A DNA stretch of 64,000 nt, taken from contig NZ_CP047024.1 of the NCBI RefSeq assembly GCF_009796745.1, positions 2,046,001 through 2,110,000 on the forward strand. The letters run 5' to 3'. Under the pieces are notes generated by a model. The model was not told the origin of the DNA. It did no database searches and was given only the letters and a program-made list of their open reading frames with translations. The position numbers and the translations under genes are program-made. Source of the DNA: Paraglaciecola sp. L1A13. GTDB taxonomy: Bacteria; Pseudomonadota; Gammaproteobacteria; Enterobacterales; Alteromonadaceae. Shown piece by piece: positions 28,520 to 37,287 of this stretch (the first letter of the stretch is position 1; each line of letters begins with the position of its first letter).

Positions 28520-29833
28520 GTGAGCGAACCAACAATATCATCAGCAGAACACGTGCCCAATGACCAGCCACAATTAAGCCAACACGAAACGCGTAATATC
28601 GTTACACCCTATGCCTTCCATGTGTCGAAATCTCTGTTTGGAACACCACTGGCTCGCCCGCTCAAGCGTGGCATCGCGCTTTTAATCGATGTAGCCTTAA
28701 TCAGTTTACTTAGTCAGGCCAGCGATGTGCTTCTTGCGTTAGTCGCCGCAATTACATTTTTTAGAGCAGGTAATCGGCTCAAGCAAAAGAAGCGTTTTAA
28801 TTTAGCCCGCATCTCATTAAGGTTTATTACTGCCATATTGGTATTTTTGATTGCATCGAAAGGCATTGAATTTATCCAGAGTGTCCTCAATACTCCCGAT
28901 AAAAATCAGCAAGTTCGTTCACAGTTGGTCGAAGAGGGCGAAATTCGCGACTTCACACTAGATAACACAGAAGATTTGGCCCTAATTGGTTTAACGGCTA
29001 AGTATCTGCTTGAAACCAGAAATGTTGCCAAAGATATTGAATTTGGCAAGTGTATTGAACCTCTGACGTGTTGGACGGACGTTGGCCAAAAACTCGCTCG
29101 AGATCTTGCCTCTTTGCCCCTTAGTAGAGAAGTAGTGGAAAACGTTCTTATAGAGTACAGGGATGCGGTGGGCGATGATTTGAGTGTGCAACAGCAAGCA
29201 CAACTTGAAGTGGCCATGACCCAAACATACGAACGACTTTATCAACCAGCTCAAAGCGATAGTGTGAGCATGGACAGCGGTAATATGGAATTTGATACCA
29301 CTCATAACGCCCAAAAAACCGATGAAAGTGAAGCCCAAAACGCTACGGGCGGTGATAATAGTGTTGCAACAGATAATGAAAAAACAGATTCTTTTTTAAC
29401 CACATTAAGTGAAGTTGAAGCCCCAGAAACCCAAGACAGCTCGTCGCCGAGTATTCTTGCTTGGGCACAAGGTATTGCAACGGATCTTGGTCTTGGATTT
29501 GGTTGGGCCGCCTTTTATTTCAGTATCTTTACTGCTTGGTGGACGGGGCAAACCCCAGGGAAACGAATACTCGGTATTCGGGTTATCAAGTTAGATGGGA
29601 GTAGCCTGAATTTATGGGAAAGTTTTGGTCGATATGGTGGTTATGGTGCTGGATTTGCGACCGGTTTACTTGGTTTTTTACAGATTTATTGGGATCCCAA
29701 TCGACAAGCCATACAAGATAAAATATCGGAAACATTAGTTATCGATTTACGTAAAGAGAGAGTACCTTTTGAACCAGTCCCTGCTTCTCCAGGATATGTA
29801 TCACCCGAAAACGTACTATCAGACAAAGAGTAA
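28520..29833 (+). CDS. RDD-family membrane protein with long internal insertion
   Basis: A 437-residue membrane protein that starts with GTG after AAAGGTGGG. Hydrophobic helices lie at about 50-80 and 95-120, then a soluble insertion of about 200 residues (about 130-330) rich in Asp, Ser, Thr and Gln, then the RDD motif block 'GQTPGKRILGIRVIKLDG ... DPNRQAIQDKIS'. RDD proteins are small membrane proteins of unclear function. The insertion is unusual, since RDD domains are normally about 150 residues and continuous. Its place within the molybdenum enzyme operon suggests a maturation or export role; this is inference. Confidence 0.75.
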   Translation: MSEPTISSAEHVPNDQPQLSQHETRNIVTPYAFHVSKSLFGTPLARPLKRGIALLIDVALISLLSQASDVLLALVAAITFFRAGNRLKQKKRFNLARISLRFITAILVFLIASKGIEFIQSVLNTPDKNQQVRSQLVEEGEIRDFTLDNTEDLALIGLTAKYLLETRNVAKDIEFGKCIEPLTCWTDVGQKLARDLASLPLSREVVENVLIEYRDAVGDDLSVQQQAQLEVAMTQTYERLYQPAQSDSVSMDSGNMEFDTTHNAQKTDESEAQNATGGDNSVATDNEKTDSFLTTLSEVEAPETQDSSSPSILAWAQGIATDLGLGFGWAAFYFSIFTAWWTGQTPGKRILGIRVIKLDGSSLNLWESFGRYGGYGAGFATGLLGFLQIYWDPNRQAIQDKISETLVIDLRKERVPFEPVPASPGYVSPENVLSDKE

Positions 29834-29840
29834 TTTTTAA

Positions 29841-30824
29841 GTGGCCAACCGATTAAATCAGTTATTAAAGCACTGGCGCGCCAGTAAAGAAAGTCAGAAA
29901 TGGGTGTTAGCGACGATTATAGAAACCGATGGTTCGTCTTATAGAAAGGCTGGCGCCATGATGATGATCAACGACATGGGCCAGTACTATGGCTTACTAA
30001 GTGGTGGCTGTCTTGAGTCCGACATTATGCTACAAGCTCGGCGTTGTTGGGATACCGGACATAACCGTATCGTTGAATATGATATGCGTGAAGAAGAAGA
30101 TTTGGCGTGGAAACTAGGTATTGGTTGTGGCGGTATGGTGCGTATTTTGTTGCAACCTGTGGCCGAGGAAAACAACTACTTACAGCTCGACAATCTATAT
30201 GCTCTTTTAGAGGCCAATGAGGCCGCTGAGTATTGTCAGGTTGTCGACCAAAAATTGCCAAAAAACACCTTAAGTATGGCAGCGCCCTCGGATCGGCCAG
30301 TCGCTGAATTAGGTATATTTAAACAGGTTCTTAAACCCGCTCCACATTTAGCGGTATTTGGTGGAGGCGTTGACGCGCGTCCGGTAGTCGCTATTGCAAT
30401 GCAGCTTGGGTGGCAAATAACGTTAGTTGACCCACGTACTAGTTATGCACGAGATGGGCATTTTGATGCCAGCGTCAACCTAGTCCGCCACCCGATAGAT
30501 TCCCTTAGCCAAAGTGCATGGCTACAGCAAATCGATATGGCGCTGATTATGACGCACAATATTAAACTTGATGCGCAATCTTTGGCATTAGTGCAAAGTA
30601 GCGCAGCTAAATATGTTGGTATGTTAGGGCCGGTACATCGTACTGACAGAGTGTTAGATTTGCTGCCTATCAATAGAGATCAATTAACGAAGCCCTTGGC
30701 CAATCCGGTTGGGTTGCGCTTAGGCGGTGAATTACCCGAATCGATCGCACTGTCGATGCTATCTGAGGCCCACGCTTTTATAGAGCAACAAGATGGTCAG
30801 TCCATTAGTGGTATATTGTCGTAA
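29841..30824 (+). CDS. XdhC/CoxI family molybdenum-cofactor insertion protein
   Basis: A 327-residue cytoplasmic protein, GTG start. The XdhC_CoxI motif is 'YYGLLSGGCLESDIMLQARRCW' with 'LGIGCGGMVRILLQP', and the Rossmann part is 'LAVFGGGVDARPVVAIAMQLGW'. XdhC binds sulfurated molybdenum cofactor and passes it to the apo-hydroxylase before export. The start is weakly supported since no clear SD is present 8 bases after the preceding stop. The stop overlaps the next start by one base (TAATG). Confidence 0.9.
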   Translation: MANRLNQLLKHWRASKESQKWVLATIIETDGSSYRKAGAMMMINDMGQYYGLLSGGCLESDIMLQARRCWDTGHNRIVEYDMREEEDLAWKLGIGCGGMVRILLQPVAEENNYLQLDNLYALLEANEAAEYCQVVDQKLPKNTLSMAAPSDRPVAELGIFKQVLKPAPHLAVFGGGVDARPVVAIAMQLGWQITLVDPRTSYARDGHFDASVNLVRHPIDSLSQSAWLQQIDMALIMTHNIKLDAQSLALVQSSAAKYVGMLGPVHRTDRVLDLLPINRDQLTKPLANPVGLRLGGELPESIALSMLSEAHAFIEQQDGQSISGILS

Positions 30825-31420
30825 TGAAAGTAGCGGCTTTAATGCTGGCAGCAGGCCAGAGTAAACGTTTTAACGGAATTAAGCAGCTTGCTGAAATAAA
30901 TGGCCAGCCGATGTTGTTACATACCCTTAATCATCTGACAAGCAGCGGCGAACTCCTCGATAAGCTTTGGGAGTTTAATATTATTCTGGGCGCTCATGCC
31001 CAACAGATTAAACATATACTGCCTTCGTATGTTACTCCGCTGCAATTTATTGAATGGCAAGACGGTATGGGTGCAAGTCTGGCTTTTGGCGTGAAGAATG
31101 TTCATAGCGAGTCATCCCATTTATTAGTGACTTTAGCTGATCAGGTAGCGATTAGACGTGAGCATGTGGAAATTATGTTGCATCATTGTACTCAAGCGCC
31201 AGGAAAAATAATTGCCGCCCGTTACGATAAAGTATTAGGTGCACCTGTCATATTTCCCAGATGTTATTTTGCACAGTTATTGGCGCTCGATGCTGATACA
31301 GGGGCGCGAAAGATACTACAACTGCACATAGATGATGTTGTTGCGGTTGATATTTCTAGCGCACAGTATGATATCGACACACAAGTAGAACTCGCCGCTT
31401 GGCGAGACTCAGCTGATTAA
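30824..31420 (+). CDS. Molybdenum cofactor cytidylyltransferase-like protein (MocA family)
   Basis: A 198-residue NTP transferase. The nucleotide-binding start 'AALMLAAGQSKRFNGIKQLAEINGQPMLLHTLNHL' and the metal-binding 'LVTLADQVAI' are clear, and 'AARYDKVLGAPVIFPRCYF' fits MocA. MocA attaches CMP to molybdopterin, as required by enzymes of the xanthine-oxidase family such as aldehyde oxidoreductases and IorAB. It is coupled to xdhC by a one-base overlap. This tells us the enzyme downstream probably uses molybdopterin cytosine dinucleotide. Confidence 0.88.
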   Translation: MKVAALMLAAGQSKRFNGIKQLAEINGQPMLLHTLNHLTSSGELLDKLWEFNIILGAHAQQIKHILPSYVTPLQFIEWQDGMGASLAFGVKNVHSESSHLLVTLADQVAIRREHVEIMLHHCTQAPGKIIAARYDKVLGAPVIFPRCYFAQLLALDADTGARKILQLHIDDVVAVDISSAQYDIDTQVELAAWRDSAD

Positions 31421-31467
31421 GACCTAGCATTAATCTATAACACCGTATCACTACAATGGAGCGTTAA

Positions 31468-31968
31468 ATGATTCGTTTTAACTTAAATAATAAAGCCGTA
31501 GAGGTTGATGTTGATCCCAACATGCCCTTGTTATGGGTGCTGCGGGATATTTTAAATATGACTGGCACAAAGTTTGGTTGTGGTATGGCTCAGTGCGGTG
31601 CATGTACGGTGCATCTTGACGGTCAACCCATTCGCTCTTGTGTCATGCCGCTTTCGGCAATAGCTGATAAAAACATCAGCACGATTGAAGGTCTATCAAC
31701 CGATGCTAGCCATCCCGTGCAACAAGCATGGCTTGAACACAACGTGCCTCAGTGCGGTTACTGCCAGTCAGGCCAAATAATGAGCGCGGTGGCACTTTTA
31801 AATGAACATCCTAACCCAGATGATGAAACTATTGATAATTACATGCAGGGCAATATTTGTCGCTGTGGCACTTACCCCCGCATTAAAGCAGCGATTAAAA
31901 CTGCAGCGAAAAACACCCGAAGTGCCTTCGACTATTCTTTAGCGAAAGACGTAGGGGCGCAAGTATGA
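31468..31968 (+). CDS. [2Fe-2S] small subunit of a molybdenum hydroxylase (IorA-like)
   Basis: A 166-residue protein carrying two [2Fe-2S] clusters. The N-terminal plant-type cluster uses [12 protein letters not shown] and the following single Cys in 'IRSCVMPL'; the C-terminal cluster uses CGYCQSGQ and CRCGTY. There is no signal peptide, so export must be by hitchhiking on the Tat-targeted large subunit. Its stop overlaps the large-subunit start (ATGA). The family is isoquinoline 1-oxidoreductase / aldehyde oxidoreductase; the true substrate is unknown. Confidence 0.93.
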   Translation: MIRFNLNNKAVEVDVDPNMPLLWVLRDILNMTGTKFGCGMAQCGACTVHLDGQPIRSCVMPLSAIADKNISTIEGLSTDASHPVQQAWLEHNVPQCGYCQSGQIMSAVALLNEHPNPDDETIDNYMQGNICRCGTYPRIKAAIKTAAKNTRSAFDYSLAKDVGAQV

Positions 31969-34223
31969 GCAATCCTAAGCAAATAAAATCAGTCAGCCGT
32001 CGAGATTTTCTTCGTTATACCAGCCTCACCGGTGGAGCATTTGTTTTAGGAGCTGTGCTACCTAGCTTCTCACCTGTATGGGCCAATGCCGCCACTGCAA
32101 ATGATACATCGAACACTCTCAATTTATTTGTCAGTATTGATGACGACAGCACAGTAAATATTGTGTGTCATCGTAGTGAAATGGGACAGGGCGTCCGCAC
32201 GGGTATACCGCAGATTGTTGCCGACGAGCTATGTGCTGATTGGTCAAAGGTGAATGTGGTACAAGGTCTAGCCGACGAAGCTTATGGTAGCCAAAATACT
32301 GATGGTTCACGCTCGATTCGCCGCTTTTATACTACCATGCGCGAAATGGGGGCCACGGCAAGAGCCATGCTTGAACAAGCCGCTGCACAAAAATGGTCTG
32401 TGCCCGTTGCTGAAGTATTTGCCGAAAATGGCATGATTGTACATAAAGCATCAGGTAAAACGTTGAGCTTTGGTCAACTTGCCAGTGCTGCCGGTCAGAT
32501 TACACCGCCCGAGATAAAAGACTTAACCTTTAAATCTCCTGAGCAATTCAAGCTGATTGGTAAACCTATTACTTCGGTTGATTTACCCGATGTATTGATC
32601 GGCAACACCACATTCGGACAGGACATAAAACTCGATGGCATGCTTTACGCTAGTATCGAGCGCTGCCCGGTAGTAGGTGGCAGTGTTAAAGCATTTGATA
32701 AAGACGCGCCTTTAAAAGTGGCTAACGTTTTGGCCGTCGTGGAAATGCCTAAGCAAAGTTTACCTGTGTTATTTAAAAACCTTAATGGGGTAGCAGTATT
32801 AGCGAGTAACACCTGGTCAGCATTGCAAGGTCGACAGTCGTTAAACGTCACATGGGATTTAGGAGCCAACCAAACTCATGATTCAGAAGCTTATCTAACG
32901 GAGCTTAAACAGCGGATCGTGACCAAAGGCAAACCATTTCGTCAAATCGGAGATGCTTACAAGGCGTATGAAAGTTCAGATCAAACGCTTGAAGCTACCT
33001 ATACCTTACCTTATTTGGTGCATGCTCCAATGGAGCCACCGGCGGCGACAGCTGTTTTTAAAGACGGCTATTGTGAGGTTTGGGCATGTACTCAGACGCC
33101 GCAATCAACTCAACAAAATGTTGCAGGGGCGCTGGGCATAGATAAAAGTAAAGTGAAGGTGAATGTTACGTTATTAGGAGGTGGATTTGGGCGTAAGTCT
33201 AAACCAGATTTTTCTGTCGAAGCGGCTGTATTAGCCCAAAAAACGGGTAAACCAGTGAAGGTCGTTTGGAGCCGGGAAGACGAAATTCGCCACAGCTATT
33301 ATCACGCAATCAGTGCTCAGCATTTTCAAGCGGGTATAGACGCAAATAATCAGGTGACTAGTTGGCTACAACGTACTGCGTTTCCTAGTATCAGTTGGAC
33401 ATTCACAGGCACCACTGATGAGCCCCAGAATAATGAGTTGTCATTAGGTTTTGGCGATTTACCATTCGATATTGATAATTTGTCGTGTGAAACACACAAA
33501 GCTCCTGCCCATGTGCGTATCGGCTGGATGCGCTCAGTATGTAACATTCAACACGGGTTTGCTATTGGTTCATTTGTGGATGAATTAGCAGAAAGAGTGG
33601 GTGTTAGTACCGCGAAAATGTGGCTTACGCTAATTGGCGATGACCGTATTGTTGATCCGAAACCTGAAGGGTTTGATTATGCGAATTATGGTGAGCCCGA
33701 TGGTGCTTTTCCCATTGAAACCAAACGACTAAAAAATGTGTTGAATGAGCTAATGATTAAATCTGCTGCTGATCAACCGACTGCTGAAAATGAAGGTTGG
33801 GGTATAAGTGTGCATCGTAGCTTTGTGTCTTACGTAGCCGTTGCAACCAAGGTTAGAGTAGAAAATAACAAAGTTAGTGTGCTTGAAATGCACTCCGTTA
33901 TTGATGCTGGCCGTGTTATTAATCCCGATCGGGTTAAATCTCAACAGGAAGGGGCGATGATATTTGGTTTATCTATTGCCTTAATGAGTGAGATCACCTT
34001 AAAAGAGGGGGCAATCGAGCAGTCGAATTTTCATGATTATAATGTGCTGCGCATGCATCAAAGTCCGAAAATAGTGACGCATATTATTGAATCAAGTGAA
34101 GCACCAGGAGGGGTGGGTGAACCTGGTGTTCCTCCGGTTGCTGCATCGGTAGTTAATGCGATTTATCATGCATCTAAAACACGTATTCGGGCATTGCCAG
34201 TAAGTAAACATTTCACGGTGTGA
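31965..34223 (+). CDS. Mo-binding large subunit, periplasmic aldehyde/isoquinoline oxidoreductase (IorB-like)
   Basis: A 752-residue subunit with a Tat signal ([20 protein letters not shown]) near residues 12-31. Mo-cofactor motifs include '[14 protein letters not shown]' and a C-terminal '[12 protein letters not shown]' with the catalytic Glu. The length and single-chain layout match IorB-type periplasmic enzymes that hydroxylate aldehydes or N-heterocycles. Usually a multi-haem cytochrome c subunit accepts the electrons, but none is present here. Its location some 13 kb from the PQQ island leaves open whether it oxidises aldehydes in the same physiology. Confidence 0.9.
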   Translation: MSNPKQIKSVSRRDFLRYTSLTGGAFVLGAVLPSFSPVWANAATANDTSNTLNLFVSIDDDSTVNIVCHRSEMGQGVRTGIPQIVADELCADWSKVNVVQGLADEAYGSQNTDGSRSIRRFYTTMREMGATARAMLEQAAAQKWSVPVAEVFAENGMIVHKASGKTLSFGQLASAAGQITPPEIKDLTFKSPEQFKLIGKPITSVDLPDVLIGNTTFGQDIKLDGMLYASIERCPVVGGSVKAFDKDAPLKVANVLAVVEMPKQSLPVLFKNLNGVAVLASNTWSALQGRQSLNVTWDLGANQTHDSEAYLTELKQRIVTKGKPFRQIGDAYKAYESSDQTLEATYTLPYLVHAPMEPPAATAVFKDGYCEVWACTQTPQSTQQNVAGALGIDKSKVKVNVTLLGGGFGRKSKPDFSVEAAVLAQKTGKPVKVVWSREDEIRHSYYHAISAQHFQAGIDANNQVTSWLQRTAFPSISWTFTGTTDEPQNNELSLGFGDLPFDIDNLSCETHKAPAHVRIGWMRSVCNIQHGFAIGSFVDELAERVGVSTAKMWLTLIGDDRIVDPKPEGFDYANYGEPDGAFPIETKRLKNVLNELMIKSAADQPTAENEGWGISVHRSFVSYVAVATKVRVENNKVSVLEMHSVIDAGRVINPDRVKSQQEGAMIFGLSIALMSEITLKEGAIEQSNFHDYNVLRMHQSPKIVTHIIESSEAPGGVGEPGVPPVAASVVNAIYHASKTRIRALPVSKHFTV

Positions 34224-34252
34224 AAATTGCTATAATTGCTATACTAAAAATG

Positions 34253-34753
34253 TTAAATAAATAGAGTCATGGCGACATCTTGTGTTGCCATGACTTGATG
34301 AAAATGCCCTTGGATTGCCATCAGTTTCTTGGTGTTTTGTAACAAGAAAGGGCATAACGTAGAGTCTAGCGACTTGCGCATTTTAATTAAATCGAACTCC
34401 AGTAGTACGTCTCCAGCCTGATACGTTTGGCCGATTTTAGCAATGCGCTTAAATCCCTCTCCTAACATTGTGTGACTGTTCATGCCGAGTTGCATGTAAA
34501 ACCGTAAACCGTTTGTTGCTGTAAGTGCAATGCAATGCCCCGTCACAGGTAATAATGTGACTACACCAGCATAAGGTGCACAAAGCTGATAACCTGCTGG
34601 TTCAATAGCAACACCATCTCCATACATACCATGCGTAAACAATGCATTTGGCAATTGCTCAATAGACATTATTTTGCCTGATAAAGGACTATTGACCGGT
34701 AATGCTTTTTGGTATGTCTTAGGTGCAGTGGCTTTGACGATAGAGGTAAACAA
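34253..34753 (-). CDS. EIIA-Glc-like PTS protein lacking the phosphorylated histidine
   Basis: A 166-residue protein of the PTS_EIIA_1 fold ('SPLSGKIMSIEQLPNALFTHGMYGDGVAI', 'LGEGFKRIAKIGQTYQAGDVLLEFDL'). By alignment to Escherichia coli Crr, His73 corresponds to His75, but the phospho-acceptor His90 is replaced by Gln88 (RFYMQLGMNS); the spacing of 15 residues is kept. It therefore cannot carry phosphate in the normal way. No PTS genes lie nearby. It follows the ACT-domain gene by five bases, so both are co-transcribed. A regulatory, non-transferring role seems likely. Confidence 0.82.
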   Translation of the reverse strand: MFTSIVKATAPKTYQKALPVNSPLSGKIMSIEQLPNALFTHGMYGDGVAIEPAGYQLCAPYAGVVTLLPVTGHCIALTATNGLRFYMQLGMNSHTMLGEGFKRIAKIGQTYQAGDVLLEFDLIKMRKSLDSTLCPFLLQNTKKLMAIQGHFHQVMATQDVAMTLFI

Positions 34754-34758
34754 GTTAT

Positions 34759-35142
34759 TTATTCTGTTACTTTATAACCGTCGTTACGCAAAGCATTAAC
34801 GGCGTTAAGTAAATCAGAATGCTTTAGCAAAAAGTAGTCTGTATCAAATGTGGACACCACGAAGATACTCACGTTCGCTTTAGCAAAAACAGAGCCTAAT
34901 CTGGCCATAATACCTACCATAGACAAACTAAGTGGTCCCAAAACCTCCATTGCCCGCCAATTACTATCACTAGCTTCACTCTTAACTTGCACATCATCCG
35001 GAACTACAACGCTCAACTCGTCTTCGGTTTTACTGATAAAGAAAATAGGGGATTGCAGCACTTCATTAGGGATAGGTGCATCATGATCTAAGCTGTGTAT
35101 ACAGAAATGCGTTGGATGCAGTGCTAATGTCTGTTTGGCCAT
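34759..35142 (-). CDS. ACT-domain protein (ACT_7/CASTOR-like)
   Basis: A 127-residue soluble protein with a double-ACT pattern: 'SPIFFISKTEDELSVVVPDD' in the first half and 'LSLSMVGIMARLGSVFAKANVSIFVVSTFDTDYFLLKHSDL' in the second, which is the ACT_7 signature seen in aspartate-kinase-like regulators. ACT domains sense amino acids. It is followed at five bases by the degenerate EIIA-like gene, so the pair may form one regulatory unit. No SD stands out. No enzyme it might regulate is adjacent. Confidence 0.78.
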   Translation of the reverse strand: MAKQTLALHPTHFCIHSLDHDAPIPNEVLQSPIFFISKTEDELSVVVPDDVQVKSEASDSNWRAMEVLGPLSLSMVGIMARLGSVFAKANVSIFVVSTFDTDYFLLKHSDLLNAVNALRNDGYKVTE

Positions 35143-35286
35143 GAAGTATCCGAATAATGAGAAATGAGGTTGTTATTCTGCTAGCTTTACTGAACAACGC
35201 AAGTACTTATAGGTGAATATTTAGTTATATCTGCTATTTAGAGCGTAATTTTTAGGTGGTATGACCATGGTTATATAACCAACATT

Positions 35287-35416
35287 GATCGCTCGTTTGC
35301 TGATCGAAAAGCGAGATCTAACGATCTTTTTATTTGTTGCTTATTCACAAATTTATGGGCTGTTATTCACATTCACTGTCGTTTATACCCGTGTTATCCA
35401 CTGAATCTGTGGATAA
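35287..35416. other. oriC-like cluster: four GATC sites, a 13-mer and four DnaA boxes
   Basis: Within the 477-base gap at 35143-35619, GATC occurs at 35287, 35302, 35315 and 35323. GATCTTTTTATTT at 35323-35335 matches the E. coli left 13-mer at 12 of 13 positions. DnaA-box-like 9-mers follow: TTATTCACA (35341-35349 and 35363-35371), TTATCCACT (35394-35402, one mismatch) and TGTGGATAA (35408-35416, inverted). The order (AT-rich 13-mer, then boxes) is that of oriC, yet mnmG, mioC and dnaA are not beside it. The rest of the gap is AT-rich with no gene. Confidence 0.5.
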
Positions 35417-35619
35417 CCTTGTTGAGTTCTCTGTTTTTGCGCTTTAATCGATTGATATGGCTCACTATTTTAGGGTTGGTTGTAAATTGCACAGTTAGAA
35501 CTATAAATCATTGATGTTGATAACTTGCAAGTCACTATTAGTCCAAAAGTGATAAAATTATTTGTTTAATTGTTAAACGAAAAGTGCCCGATCTCAACAG
35601 ATCGCAAATTTATTTCCTG

Positions 35620-36669
35620 CTAAGCAATTAATTTAATTTTCGACAGGTCCTGTTTATCAACAAACTCACTAAAACTCGAAGCTAAATTCTCAGTTTGTTC
35701 GAGTACTTGTTGCCAATAGGCTATACGTGATTCTGTTGTCATTTTAGTAAAGTCTTCGCGATCTGGAATTTTACCAAAGGGCAGGGAATCAATAAATGCA
35801 TTCGAGGGAACCAACATAACGGTTTTATCGTAGTTCTTGGCATTCACTTTTCGCTTAAGAGATTTATCAAACCAACCTGCTTTAGGCTTTGCGTTGAAAT
35901 GTGGGTATAAGGTGAGTCCTGGGGCGTTTTTTAAGGCAATGTCGAAGTGATAATCGATGATACCGCCATCTCGATACATACCTGTTGGGGCGCCTGGTAT
36001 ATTCTTAATGCCTAGCATGACCATGGGTATTGAACCTGAGGCCAATAATGACTCTTTTATATTGTCTTTGGTTAAGGCTACTTGGTAGGTCAAAAATCCA
36101 CTTTCATCTTCAATTTTCAAAGTACTAAGCGCATTTTGAAAAACAAAACGCTCATATTGTTTAGTCAGTAATTTTCGATTCACTCTATTGAGTGCATAAC
36201 TTTTAACTAGGCCTGCGATTTGTAGCGGCTTGCGTTCCGATGCTACGAGTCCATTAGATTTAGCCACTAAGAAGTGTGCTCTAAATATTGGATTGTCGAT
36301 CACTTCCTGCGCACCATTGTCATCAAAAACGCGATCGAGTAATACGCGAGCGCTATTACTGATATCAAGTGGGGTGACATCATCTTCATAAGATGTCTGT
36401 GAATAATATTTTGCTAAACGGCTAATAGCAGCCACCGGATCCTTCTGGGCAAAGCAAGCTGCACGAAACGCACCAGCAGATGAACCTATTAGGTTTAGTG
36501 GTTCGGTGCGTTCGGCAAAGAAATGGCCAAATAGATGTTTGTCTAAACCAAATAGACTAAACCATTTTGGACCGCCACTGGCGCCAAGAAAGGAGCCGAA
36601 AATTTGTTGCTTGAAACCGTCTGTCTCGATCAGCGCTAAGGCTGATTTTCCCGCATATATATCTAACAT
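35620..36669 (-). CDS. Patatin-like phospholipase
   Basis: A 349-residue acyl hydrolase. The oxyanion-hole stretch is 'LGASGGPKWF', the nucleophile Ser is in 'GSSAGAFRAACF' (G-x-S-x-G), and the dyad Asp is in 'YRDGGIIDYHFD' (D-G-G). No signal peptide, so it is probably cytoplasmic or membrane-associated. The substrate is likely a phospholipid or other fatty acyl ester. It is a single-gene unit; the adjacent gap with DnaA boxes lies at its 3' end. Confidence 0.87.
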   Translation of the reverse strand: MLDIYAGKSALALIETDGFKQQIFGSFLGASGGPKWFSLFGLDKHLFGHFFAERTEPLNLIGSSAGAFRAACFAQKDPVAAISRLAKYYSQTSYEDDVTPLDISNSARVLLDRVFDDNGAQEVIDNPIFRAHFLVAKSNGLVASERKPLQIAGLVKSYALNRVNRKLLTKQYERFVFQNALSTLKIEDESGFLTYQVALTKDNIKESLLASGSIPMVMLGIKNIPGAPTGMYRDGGIIDYHFDIALKNAPGLTLYPHFNAKPKAGWFDKSLKRKVNAKNYDKTVMLVPSNAFIDSLPFGKIPDREDFTKMTTESRIAYWQQVLEQTENLASSFSEFVDKQDLSKIKLIA

Positions 36670-37210
36670 AAAGAAAACAAAATAATTATATTATCGTTAG
36701 AATAAGCTTACCGTAAAACGCTTTAGTAATGCTGAAAAATTGTTAGTGCTTAGCGCATCGTCGTAAAAATACGTAAATTAACGTGTTGAATTAAAATGTC
36801 GATTTACGGTAATTTATGGTGGTTACTTTTCTTGATCAAAGCTGTGTCATGGCGAAAAAGTAGGTCGATGCATTGGCGCGTCAAGAACATGTCGCAAATA
36901 CGGCTTTGAGGGCACCGTCTAGTTAGATGCCTCGCTGATAGATGCGGGGGGGGGGGGGTATACATGCACATTTTTTTTTCTCTTGGCAAATATATGGGCT
37001 TTATTGTAGGTTTACAGTCGTTTTTAATTATATTAAACAAGTGTAATGCTAATCAGAGACTAAGATAACGTTAGTAAGGTTTATAAATACGCATTTTGTG
37101 CATTATTTCATCATCTACACTTCTTCTATTAAAAAGCGCTTGCAGTCACCCATAAGCATCGTTATTATACGCGCCGCTTCGAGGGATTCCTCAACGAAGT
37201 TCAGTACAGT
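36670..37210. other. 541-base gap with a 13-G run, no supported gene
   Basis: It holds the patatin promoter. A run of 13 G (36946-36958) and a run of 9 T (36971-36979) stand out. A 78-codon minus-strand frame crosses the G-run, giving consecutive prolines; I do not accept it as a gene. Confidence 0.5.
36946..36958. repeat. Homopolymeric G13 tract
   Basis: Thirteen consecutive G on the plus strand in low-GC intergenic DNA. Such tracts are prone to slipped-strand length change. Confidence 0.9.
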
Positions 37211-37287
37211 GCGTCCGTAGCTCAGTTGGTTAGAGCACTACCTTGACATGGTAGGGGTCGGTGATTCGAGTTCACTCGGACGCACCA
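37211..37287 (+). tRNA. tRNA-Val (anticodon GAC)
   Basis: A 77-base cloverleaf. The acceptor stem GCGTCCG/CGGACGC closes, the D-arm is 'GCTCAGTTGGTTAGAGC', the anticodon stem CTACC/GGTAG surrounds the loop TTGACAT with anticodon GAC, the T-arm holds 'TTCGAGT', and CCA is encoded at 37285-37287. It stands alone, without neighbouring tRNAs. Confidence 0.96.

Noticed and set aside
36804..37040. A 78-codon minus-strand frame across the G13 tract as a phase-variable gene.
   Set aside because: No SD, no recognisable domain, and the Pro run is only the reading of the G-tract.
37211..37287. tRNA-Val as an integration site of a genomic island.
   Set aside because: No integrase, no second tRNA 3' copy seen nearby, and the flanking DNA has ordinary genes.
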